Assembly: GCF_000376105.1 (NCBI RefSeq)
Contig: NZ_AQWM01000010.1
Span: 1 to 64,000, forward strand
Direction: 5' to 3'
Length of the DNA: 64,000 nt
DNA from: Asticcacaulis benevestitus DSM 16100 = ATCC BAA-896
GTDB lineage: Bacteria; Pseudomonadota; Alphaproteobacteria; Caulobacterales; Caulobacteraceae
In this document: positions 27,623 through 34,748 of the stretch, piece after piece
Position numbering within the stretch: position 1 is the stretch's first letter
Layout: each line of letters starts with the position of its first letter
The notes under the pieces: model-generated
Seen by the model: only the letters and a program-made list of their open reading frames with translations
What the model was told of the DNA's origin: nothing
Database searches by the model: none
Program-made: the position numbers and the translations under genes

Positions 27623-27734
27623 CTAGAGCGAATTCCGATCTGATTGGATCAGATCAGATCGGCGCTCTATTTTTATTTGTTTTGACGCGCTTTTTTATCC
27701 GAAAATGCGTCACACTTTTCGGAAAGCACTCTAG
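27623..27734. repeat. Intergenic palindromic repeat with CTAGAG/CTCTAG ends
   Basis: The element starts CTAGAGCG and ends CACTCTAG. Its left half (27624-27669) forms a long hairpin, TAGAGCG with CGCTCTA enclosing CCGATCTGAT with ATCAGATCGG, and is followed by a T-rich run. Its right half has TCCGAAAA with TTTTCGGA. The sequence type is familiar from dispersed alphaproteobacterial intergenic repeats. The end of the element supplies the TAG stop codon (27731-27733) of the GntR gene. The rest of the 27232-27730 gap is AT-rich with no gene seen apart from the operator. Confidence 0.7.
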
Positions 27735-28498
27735 CCGACGCGAATATCGACGCTGACCTTAAGTGCATCGTGGCGCCAGTATTCCTGATCATATTCGACC
27801 ACGCGGCCTTGCGCATCGTAACTGATGCGCGTTACCAGAAGCCCCGGCAAGCCGGACTTGACGCGAAGAGCGGCAGCTTCCGCCTGCGTCAGCGCGCAGG
27901 GCTGCATATCGATGCGATTGCGTGCGACATCGACAACATATTCCCGCTTGAGCACCTGGGTGAGCGAGCCGTCGAGATCATGATCAAGCAGGCCAGGCGC
28001 CAGACGCGGGTCGACATAGATGGTCTCAACCAGCACAGCGCGGTCATCGACATAACGGCGGCGACGCAGTTCATAGAGAGTCGCGCCAGCATCGACACCG
28101 AAGATGTCCGCCAAAGCCGCCGTGGCCTGCACCTCACATGTGCCGAGAAGTTCGGTCTTGGGATCGCGTCCCTGCGCCTTCACATAGGACATGAAGCCTT
28201 CCCAGCGCGTCGGATCATAGACGATCGGCGCCGGCGACACATACCAGCCGCTACGCTCCTTGCGATAGATCAGACCCTCGGCCTCAAGCTGGAACAGGGC
28301 GGCCCGCACGGTGCCGCGCGCTGCACCCGTGCCGCTTTGCAACTGGCGCTCGGACGGCAGGCAGGCGTTGTGCCCCAGATCACCGTTTTCGATGTGGGCG
28401 GCTATACTGTCACGCACCCCCAGATAATGGCGTGTATCGGCGCCATCCGGCAGGTCCATCCACCAGTCGGGCCGGGCAAGCGATTTCTTCAGGGTCAT
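27731..28498 (-). CDS. GntR-family regulator with UTRA domain (PhnF-like)
   Basis: The 255-residue protein has an N-terminal winged helix (about 25-95; LPSERQLQSGTGAARGTVRAALFQLEAEGLIYR) and a C-terminal UTRA effector domain (about 105-250; ETIYVDPRLAPGLL, DQEYWRHDALKVSVD), placing it in the HutC subfamily. The subfamily includes PhnF, a repressor of phosphonate or phosphate uptake genes. It follows the PhnZ-like gene with a 59-bp gap and is probably co-transcribed with it from the divergent promoter. Three palindromes of HutC type lie before its own operon, the plc operon and the TonB receptor, so it is the likely controller of all three. Its stop codon lies inside a repeat element. Confidence 0.88.
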   Translation of the reverse strand: MTLKKSLARPDWWMDLPDGADTRHYLGVRDSIAAHIENGDLGHNACLPSERQLQSGTGAARGTVRAALFQLEAEGLIYRKERSGWYVSPAPIVYDPTRWEGFMSYVKAQGRDPKTELLGTCEVQATAALADIFGVDAGATLYELRRRRYVDDRAVLVETIYVDPRLAPGLLDHDLDGSLTQVLKREYVVDVARNRIDMQPCALTQAEAAALRVKSGLPGLLVTRISYDAQGRVVEYDQEYWRHDALKVSVDIRVG

Positions 28499-28557
28499 GC
28501 AGGTCGAGTTCCGGCGGTCAGTTCAAGGCACCACCTGCATACGCGACTCGCGGCGTC

Positions 28558-29154
28558 TTACCTAGCCTTCTCATCAAGCAGTGACCGGATCATCGGCGCA
28601 TAGCTGGCGAAGGCCGGCATTTCGGCGCCGACCACCTTGCCCAGTTCATCGTATTTCCGCAATTGCATAGCCGCGTCATGCCTGGGATCAGCCAGAAAGG
28701 CGTCGACCTCTTCCGGATCCATGATACCGCCCTGCAGCACGAAGCTTTGCAGGGAGGCTTCACTCAACCCCTCGATATAGGGCGGGTTCGTCGTCGCCAG
28801 ATAACGCTTGGCGCTGACGTGCAGCGCTATCGGCGCGGTCACACTCGGCGGCAGGATGCGCGCCAGCCAACCTGAGCCAATGCGCTCATGTCGCGTGTCG
28901 ATACCGCGATCGGCGGCATCTTCGCCGAACTTATGCAGCAGGTGGCCGATGTCATGCAGCAGGGCCGCAATAATCAAAGCGTCATCAGCGCCGTCTATAT
29001 GGGCATGATAGGCGCATTGCTCGGCATGTTCGCGCTGACTGATGTCCTCGCCGTAGTGATCGTCGCCGCGCGTTGCGTAGAGGTGGAGGATATAATCAAC
29101 ACTATCGGAGGCGGCGGCAGGCTCAGGCGACAGGGCAAGGTCAGGCAGGGACAT
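28558..29154 (-). CDS. phnZ: PhnZ-like HD-domain oxygenase (phosphonate-associated HD protein)
   Basis: The 198-residue protein belongs to the phosphonate-operon HD family whose characterised member PhnZ is a mixed-valence di-iron oxygenase cleaving 1-hydroxy-2-aminoethylphosphonate to glycine and phosphate. In order it has Tyr34, His43, His67-Asp68 (LLHDIGH), His89, His112 and Asp169, which match the metal ligands and switch tyrosine of PhnZ at nearly constant offsets. SAKRYLATTNPPYIEGLS is the typical substrate-side segment. PhnZ normally works after PhnY, a 2-oxoglutarate hydroxylase, which I do not see here, so the substrate may differ. The gene is first in the minus-strand operon with the GntR regulator, divergent from the phospholipase. 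Confidence 0.85.
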   Translation of the reverse strand: MSLPDLALSPEPAAASDSVDYILHLYATRGDDHYGEDISQREHAEQCAYHAHIDGADDALIIAALLHDIGHLLHKFGEDAADRGIDTRHERIGSGWLARILPPSVTAPIALHVSAKRYLATTNPPYIEGLSEASLQSFVLQGGIMDPEEVDAFLADPRHDAAMQLRKYDELGKVVGAEMPAFASYAPMIRSLLDEKAR

Positions 29155-29187
29155 TAAGATTTACTCGGTTTGAAAGGCATCAGCTTA

Positions 29188-29203
29188 TCTGGTCTATACC
29201 AGA
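29188..29203. promoter_or_regulatory. HutC/PhnF-type operator 1
   Basis: TCTGGTCTATACCAGA is a near-perfect palindrome with 6-bp arms around CTAT and contains GTCTATAC, matching GTNTANAC. It lies 34 bp before the PhnZ-like start codon on the minus strand. Confidence 0.75.
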
Positions 29204-29278
29204 GAGATTGTCCAAGAACAAACGCCAAATGGCCGCAGTTAAAAATGTCACAAAAATTTAAAACTACGCCTCCCGTCA

Positions 29279-29292
29279 CTGGTCTATACCAG
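29279..29292. promoter_or_regulatory. HutC/PhnF-type operator 2
   Basis: CTGGTCTATACCAG repeats the core of operator 1 exactly and lies 27 bp before the phospholipase ATG, where repressor binding would block plc transcription. Confidence 0.75.
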
Positions 29293-29319
29293 ATCAAATT
29301 CTGCTGAAGGGGCCTGATC

Positions 29320-31485
29320 ATGACCAAGACACCTGCATTCGACGCCAGCCGCCGCCAGCTTCTGCAAATGGCCGGTGCGGGCATCAGCCTGGCTTCGCTT
29401 GCCTCGCTGCAAAAAGCCATGGCCACGCCGGCGCATAATGTCAGCGGCACCCTCATGGATGTCGAGCACGTCGTTATCTTCATGCAGGAAAACCGGGCCT
29501 TCGATCATTATTTCGGCACCTTCCCGGGTGTGCGTGGTCAGGGCGATCCGCGCCCCTTGCGCCTGCGCAACGGCCACAGCGTCTGGCGTCAACCGAGTGA
29601 CCAGCACCCCGACGGTTTCGTGCTGCCCTACTGGGCCGATTCCAAAACCGCTAATGCCTATGTCGTCGATGGCGCCGATCAGGGCCATGACGCCGCCACC
29701 ATCATCGTCAATGGCGGCCACTACGATCAGTGGGGCGTATCAAAGCAACTGCAAAACCGCATGACGCACTACAAGGCGTCAGACCTGCCGTTTTACCATG
29801 CGCTGGCGGCCAACTTCACCATCTGCGACGCCTACCACTGCTCGACCCTGACCCAGACCTACCCGAACCGGCTGCATCTTTGGACGGGCTGCAATGGCGC
29901 GGGCGCGGTCGGCGGCGCGCCGGTGCTTTCCAACTACGGCGAGGACGAGACGCCATCGGCCGACATGGCCGAGGACCGACCGATCAAGGCCTATGAATGG
30001 ACCACCTATGCCGAGCGCCTGGAAAAGGCCGGCATCAACTGGAAGGTCTATCAGGAATACGACAATTTCGGCGACAACATCCTGTCGGTTTTCAAGCCCT
30101 TCCGCCCGTGCGACAAGACCTCGAACCTTTATAAGCGTGGCCGCTCGTGGGTTTCGGAAACCAAACCGGCGCCCGACCGCACCCGCTCGGATGGCCAGCA
30201 ACTGGTCGAGGCTTTCCGCGCCGATATCGCTAACGGCAAACTGCCGCAAGTGTCGTGGATTGTCACCGCCGCCGCACTTTCCGAGCATCCCAGCTGGACG
30301 CCGGCCGACGGCGAGAATGTCTGTGCCAAGCTGATAGAGGCCCTGACCGATCATCCGGAGGTTTTCGCCAAGACCGCCTTCATCATCAATTACGATGAGG
30401 CCGGCGGGCTATATGATCACATGCTGCCGCCGATGCCGCCCGCCGACGACACACAAGGCTATAGCGGTGTCAATGTCGCCGGAGAGTTCAAGGACTATGG
30501 TCACGAGGCGGGCAAACCCAATCAGGGGCTGCAACCGCTCGGCCTCGGCATCCGCATTCCGGCCATGGTCATCTCGCCCTGGAGCCGTGGCGGCTTCGTC
30601 TGCTCGGAAGTCTTCGATCACGTCTCGACCATCAAGTTCATGGAAAAGCGCTTTGGCGTGATGGAACCGAATATCAGCGCCTGGCGTCGCACCATCAGCG
30701 GTGATCTGACCTCAGCCTTCGATTTCAAAACACCCAACCGGGACTTAAGCCAGCTCAACCTGCCCTCGACGGACGATTACAAGGCGCGCCTGCTCCACGC
30801 CAGTCAGCAGCCGTCTCTGAAGATTCCCGGTGTACAGGTCGCCGGCGGCCAGCCGGCGCAGCAGCGTCCGGCGCGGCCCCTGCCCTATGCCGTCAGCGCC
30901 AATATGCGTCAGGTTGAGCGCAACCTTCTGATCGATCTGCTCAACAGCGGCAGCAAGGCCGCCGTCTTCACCATCCACGATTACGGCCCCTACGCGGTCA
31001 ACGGCCCCTGGCGCTATACGCTCGATGCCGGCCAGAGCCATAGCGCTGGTCACTGGAACAACCCACACCGCGAAATCTACGATCTGGCCATACATGGTCC
31101 GAACGGCTTCTATCGCCATTTCACCGGTCGCCTGCGCGACGATGACAAGCTTACACCCGATCCGGTCGCCGTTACCCTGCGCGAAGACAACGCCATGGGC
31201 GAACTGGTCGTCACCCTGCAAAACGCTGGCGGCAAGCAGGCCGTGCTTAGCTTAGCCTTTGATCCGCGCTACGCCCGCGGCAATCTTCTGCCCGCACACC
31301 GCGACATCGTGCTGGCATCGGGTGAGACGCAAACCCTGCGCTTCAATCTCAGCCCGGCCGATCACTGGTATGATCTCAGCCTGACCCTGGCCGACACCTC
31401 CGGCTGGCTGCGTCGTTACGCCGGTCATATCGAAACCGGCAAGGCCAGCCGTACCGATCCCGGCATCGGCGCGATGGTTATCTGA
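29320..31485 (+). CDS. Tat-exported phosphocholine-type phospholipase C
   Basis: The 721-residue protein matches the phosphocholine-preferring phospholipase C family (alkaline phosphatase-like fold, as in Pseudomonas PlcN/PlcH). It has a Tat signal (SRRQLLQMAGAGISLASLAS, residues 10-29), then VEHVVIFMQENRAFDHYFGT with the metal and active-site entrance, an NYGEDETPSADM segment, and two C-terminal beta domains (about 500-610 and 610-715) typical of the family. It should cleave phospholipids outside the cytoplasm, releasing the phosphorylated head group. Its TGA overlaps the ATG of a phosphonate-type flavoenzyme by one base, an unusual partnership. A substrate with a phosphonate head group is an inference from that coupling. 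Confidence 0.9.
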   Translation: MTKTPAFDASRRQLLQMAGAGISLASLASLQKAMATPAHNVSGTLMDVEHVVIFMQENRAFDHYFGTFPGVRGQGDPRPLRLRNGHSVWRQPSDQHPDGFVLPYWADSKTANAYVVDGADQGHDAATIIVNGGHYDQWGVSKQLQNRMTHYKASDLPFYHALAANFTICDAYHCSTLTQTYPNRLHLWTGCNGAGAVGGAPVLSNYGEDETPSADMAEDRPIKAYEWTTYAERLEKAGINWKVYQEYDNFGDNILSVFKPFRPCDKTSNLYKRGRSWVSETKPAPDRTRSDGQQLVEAFRADIANGKLPQVSWIVTAAALSEHPSWTPADGENVCAKLIEALTDHPEVFAKTAFIINYDEAGGLYDHMLPPMPPADDTQGYSGVNVAGEFKDYGHEAGKPNQGLQPLGLGIRIPAMVISPWSRGGFVCSEVFDHVSTIKFMEKRFGVMEPNISAWRRTISGDLTSAFDFKTPNRDLSQLNLPSTDDYKARLLHASQQPSLKIPGVQVAGGQPAQQRPARPLPYAVSANMRQVERNLLIDLLNSGSKAAVFTIHDYGPYAVNGPWRYTLDAGQSHSAGHWNNPHREIYDLAIHGPNGFYRHFTGRLRDDDKLTPDPVAVTLREDNAMGELVVTLQNAGGKQAVLSLAFDPRYARGNLLPAHRDIVLASGETQTLRFNLSPADHWYDLSLTLADTSGWLRRYAGHIETGKASRTDPGIGAMVI

Positions 31486-32576
31486 TGAACGCGTCTTATG
31501 ATGTGGCGATTGTCGGCGGCGGCATCGTCGGACTGGCTCACGCCTATGCCGCCATCAAATCCGGCCTGAAGGTGGCGTTGTTCGAGCGTCATCCGCAGGC
31601 GCTCGGCGCCTCGATCCGCAATTTCGGCTTTGTCACAGTCACCGGGCAGCAGCGCGGCGAGTTTCATGCGCTGGCCATGCGGGCGCGCGATCTCTGGCTG
31701 GAAGTCGCGCCGCATGCCGGCATCGCCGTCGAGCAGCGCGGTCTCTATGTCAGCGCGCGCTATGCCGAATCGGAAGCGGTGTTGCGCGCCTTTATTGATA
31801 CCGAAATGGGTGAAGGCTGCCGCCTGATGCCGCCTGCCGAAGCGCCTTTTCTGGCCGATGGCCAGCGGCTCGTCCTGCACTCAGCACACGATATCCGCGT
31901 TGAATCGCGCACCGCCATTCCGAAGCTCAGCGCCTGGCTCGGCGAACGCGCCACGTTGCGTTATGGCGTGTCGGTTACCGGCATCGACAGCGGCAGGCTG
32001 GAAACGTCGATCGGCACGATTCTGGCCGAACGCATCATTGTTTGCCCCGGTGATGACCTTAATGGCCTGTTCGCCGATCGCATCAGGGCCGCACACATCT
32101 CGCGCTGCCAGTTACAGATGCTGCGCCTGGCCGATCCCGGCTTTCGACTGCCCGGTGCGGTCATGTCCGATCTCAGCCTGATCCGCTATCTCGGCTATGC
32201 CGACCTGTCCGAAGCCGCCGCGCTGAAAGCCCGACTGCAAGCCGAACACGCCGAACAACTGGCGCAAGGCGTCCACCTGATTGTGGTGCAGAACGCCGAT
32301 GGCTCGCTCGTGGTCGGCGACAGCCATGTCTATGGCGACGGCCCTCTGCCCTTCGCCTCCGAGGCCACCGACCGGCTTATCCTGGATGAATATCACGCCG
32401 TTCTGGGCGCCCCCCCGCCGGTCATCGAGCGCTGGACCGGCACCTATGCCGTAGCGCCCGACCGTCTCTATCTCATCGACACACCCATGCCGGATGTCCG
32501 GCTGGCCGTCGTCACCTGCGGCGCGGGCGCGTCTACCGCCTTCGCCATCGCTGAAAAAACCTTCTCCACCTTCTGA
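31485..32576 (+). CDS. FAD-dependent oxidoreductase of the phosphonate-associated type (TIGR03364-like)
   Basis: The 363-residue DAO-fold flavoprotein opens with the FAD motif DVAIVGGGIVGLAHAYAA, then ERHPQALGASIRNFG, and ends with an NAD-independent oxidase-like TCGAGASTAFAIAEK segment. It resembles the clade of flavoenzymes recurrently found in phosphonate operons and proposed to deaminate aminophosphonates oxidatively. Acting on 2-aminoethylphosphonate or an N-methyl derivative, it would give phosphonoacetaldehyde, the substrate of PhnX encoded 7 bp downstream. It is translationally coupled to the phospholipase. The family name is from memory and should be confirmed by a profile search. 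Confidence 0.82.
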   Translation: MNASYDVAIVGGGIVGLAHAYAAIKSGLKVALFERHPQALGASIRNFGFVTVTGQQRGEFHALAMRARDLWLEVAPHAGIAVEQRGLYVSARYAESEAVLRAFIDTEMGEGCRLMPPAEAPFLADGQRLVLHSAHDIRVESRTAIPKLSAWLGERATLRYGVSVTGIDSGRLETSIGTILAERIIVCPGDDLNGLFADRIRAAHISRCQLQMLRLADPGFRLPGAVMSDLSLIRYLGYADLSEAAALKARLQAEHAEQLAQGVHLIVVQNADGSLVVGDSHVYGDGPLPFASEATDRLILDEYHAVLGAPPPVIERWTGTYAVAPDRLYLIDTPMPDVRLAVVTCGAGASTAFAIAEKTFSTF

Positions 32577-32583
32577 GGCACTC

Positions 32584-33417
32584 ATGACTTCTCCCATCAA
32601 GGCGTTCGTATTCGACTGGGCCGGCACCATGGTCGATTTCGGTAGCATGGCGCCGGTGCGCGCCCTGCAATCGGTCTTCGCTCTGGAAGGCATCGACCTG
32701 TCCGCCGCCGAGGCCCGCGCCGACATGGGCATGGCCAAACGCGCCCACATCACCGCCATCCTCGGCCGCGAACCGATGCGCACGGCCTGGCGTGAACTGA
32801 AAGGCGCAGAGGCGGGCCCCGCCGATATCGACCACCTGTTCGAGGCTATCGGCCCCTTGATGGAACAGGCCGCCACCGAATGCGCCGTCATCATCCCCGG
32901 CGCGGTCGATCTGGTGACCCTGCTGCGCTCGAAAGGCGTCCGCATCGGTTCAGGCACGGGCTACAGCCGCGAGATGATGCGCGGCATCCTGCCCAATGCG
33001 GCGGCGCAGGGCTATGCGCCTGATCTGGTCGTCTGCGCCGGGGAAACCGCCGAGGGACGCCCCTCGCCGCTGATGACGTGGAAGGCGATGGTAGATCTTG
33101 GTGTCTGGCCGGCGCGCGCCTGCGTCAAGGTTGATGATGCCACCGTCGGCATTATCGAAGGCCGCGAAGCCGGCGTCTGGACCATAGGCGTGGCGGCCTG
33201 CGGCAATGGCGTCGGACTCGATTTCGCCGACTTCAACGCCCTGTCACACGATGATCGCATAAGCCGTGTAGCGGCATCTGCGGATGCCTTGCAGGCGGCC
33301 GGTGCGGATTACGTTGTGAACAGCGTCGCCGATATCGCGCGCCTGTTGCCTGAAATCGAAGGGCGTATTGCCTCCGGTGAACGTCCCGGCGTCCAAACCG
33401 ACCCTATCCGGCCTTAG
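32584..33417 (+). CDS. phnX: Phosphonoacetaldehyde hydrolase (phosphonatase)
   Basis: The 277-residue HAD-superfamily enzyme splits phosphonoacetaldehyde into acetaldehyde and phosphate. It has the phosphonatase form of HAD motif I, FDWAGT, with nucleophile Asp11 and Ala13 where other HAD enzymes have Asp. The Schiff-base lysine of the cap domain is Lys52 in MGMAKRAHI, and SGTGYSREMM and VKVDDATVGIIEGREAG supply motifs II and IV. The start at 32584 follows the flavoenzyme stop by 7 bp. The next gene starts 9 bp after its stop, so it is the third gene of the plc operon. Confidence 0.95.
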   Translation: MTSPIKAFVFDWAGTMVDFGSMAPVRALQSVFALEGIDLSAAEARADMGMAKRAHITAILGREPMRTAWRELKGAEAGPADIDHLFEAIGPLMEQAATECAVIIPGAVDLVTLLRSKGVRIGSGTGYSREMMRGILPNAAAQGYAPDLVVCAGETAEGRPSPLMTWKAMVDLGVWPARACVKVDDATVGIIEGREAGVWTIGVAACGNGVGLDFADFNALSHDDRISRVAASADALQAAGADYVVNSVADIARLLPEIEGRIASGERPGVQTDPIRP

Positions 33418-33426
33418 GAGCCTTAT

Positions 33427-34731
33427 ATGAGCAGCATCGACGCCCCCCTGACCACGTCGGGTAAACTCTCCGGTTTTCAGGGATGGCTGGCCAAGGCGCC
33501 GCCGGCGGTCTTTGCCCTTTATGGCGGACTGATGGCGTTCGGCGCCTATTTCGCCATGTACGCCTATCGCAAGCCTTTCGCCGTGGCCAGCTTCGCCGAT
33601 GTGGCGGGGTTCGTCGTCGATTACAAAATCGCTCTGGTCATCTCGCAGGTCTTTGGCTACGCGCTCTCCAAGGTCATCGGCGTCAAGGTCATCTCCGAAC
33701 TGCCGGGGCGTTATCGCGCCATCGCCATCCTGATGCTGATCGGCTTTGCTGAGCTTATGCTGGTGGCCTTCGCTGCCGTGCCAGCGCCCTACAACATCGC
33801 CGCCCTGTTCTTCAACGGCCTGTCGCTCGGTCTGATCTGGGGCTTGGTGTTCGGCTTCCTCGAAGGCCGCCGCGTCTCGGAAATCCTCGGCTCTATCCTG
33901 TGCGCCAGCTTCATCGTCTCGTCGGGCGTCGTTAAATCGGTCGGCAAATGGGTCATGCTGCAAGGCATCGCCGGCGAATTCTGGATGCCGGCGGTTACGG
34001 GCCTGATCTTCGCCCCGCTTCTGCTGATCTGCGTGCTCGGCCTGTCGCAACTGCCGCCCCCCTCACCCGAAGACGAAGCCGCCCGTATCGTGCGTGCGCC
34101 TATGAACAAGGCTGCGCGCAAGGCCGCCTTTTCCGCCTTCGCGCCCGGCCTGATCGCCCTCGTCGTGATCTATGTTGGTCTGACAGCCCTGCGCGATTTT
34201 CGTGACAACTTCGCTGCTGAAATCTGGACCGATCTCGGCTTCAAGGACAGCGCCAGCATCTTCACGGTATCTGAACTGCCGATCGGCATCGTCGTGCTCT
34301 GCGCCATGGCGCTGCTCACCGTTTTCCGTAACAACCGTATGGCCTTCCTGGCCAATCTCGTCATGATCGGTATTGGCCTGGTGCTGGCGGGCGCCTCCAC
34401 CTTGGCTTATCAGGCCCATTTGCTCGGTCCGGTAACGTGGATGGTACTGCTGGGTGGAGGTCTCTATCTCGCCTATACGCCGTTCAACGGCCTGTTGTTC
34501 GACCGCTTCTTTGCCGCCAGCGGCATGGTCGGTACGGCCGGCTTCCTGATCTACGTCGCCGACGCCAGCGGCTATCTCGGCTCAACGGCCTTGCTGCTGT
34601 TCAAGAATTTCAGCGGCCTGACCCTTCCGTGGACGCAATTCCTGATGGGTGCAGCCTACGGCACGGCCGGTTTGGGCTTGATCCTGCTGGTCTGGAGCAG
34701 CGTCTATTTCAGTCGCCGCCTCAAGGCCTAG
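33427..34731 (+). CDS. DUF5690-type multi-spanning membrane protein (MFS-like)
   Basis: The 434-residue protein has about 12 hydrophobic segments and begins with FALYGGLMAFGAYFAMYAYRK, a DUF5690/MFS-like first helix. LPGRYRAIAILMLIGFAEL and LIWGLVFGFLEGRRVSEILG are further signatures. Family members are described only as membrane proteins. Its place 9 bp behind phnX at the end of the plc operon suggests it moves a substrate or product of the pathway, such as an aminophosphonate, across the inner membrane; that is inference. It converges with pstS. Confidence 0.8.
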   Translation: MSSIDAPLTTSGKLSGFQGWLAKAPPAVFALYGGLMAFGAYFAMYAYRKPFAVASFADVAGFVVDYKIALVISQVFGYALSKVIGVKVISELPGRYRAIAILMLIGFAELMLVAFAAVPAPYNIAALFFNGLSLGLIWGLVFGFLEGRRVSEILGSILCASFIVSSGVVKSVGKWVMLQGIAGEFWMPAVTGLIFAPLLLICVLGLSQLPPPSPEDEAARIVRAPMNKAARKAAFSAFAPGLIALVVIYVGLTALRDFRDNFAAEIWTDLGFKDSASIFTVSELPIGIVVLCAMALLTVFRNNRMAFLANLVMIGIGLVLAGASTLAYQAHLLGPVTWMVLLGGGLYLAYTPFNGLLFDRFFAASGMVGTAGFLIYVADASGYLGSTALLLFKNFSGLTLPWTQFLMGAAYGTAGLGLILLVWSSVYFSRRLKA

Positions 34732-34748
34732 CAGGATCACTTTAGACG

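Larger units (their letters stand above)
29155..29319. promoter_or_regulatory. Divergent phnZ/plc promoter region
   Basis: The 165 bp between the PhnZ-like and phospholipase start codons must hold both promoters. The region contains two operator palindromes whose centres are 90 bp apart, one nearer each gene, so a repressor bound to both could shut off or loop both promoters. Plain -35/-10 boxes could not be assigned with confidence. Confidence 0.6.

Noticed and set aside
27624-27669. The large hairpin as a riboswitch or CRISPR-type repeat
   Set aside because: It occurs once, has the CTAGAG/CTCTAG borders of an intergenic repeat element, and shows no conserved aptamer core.
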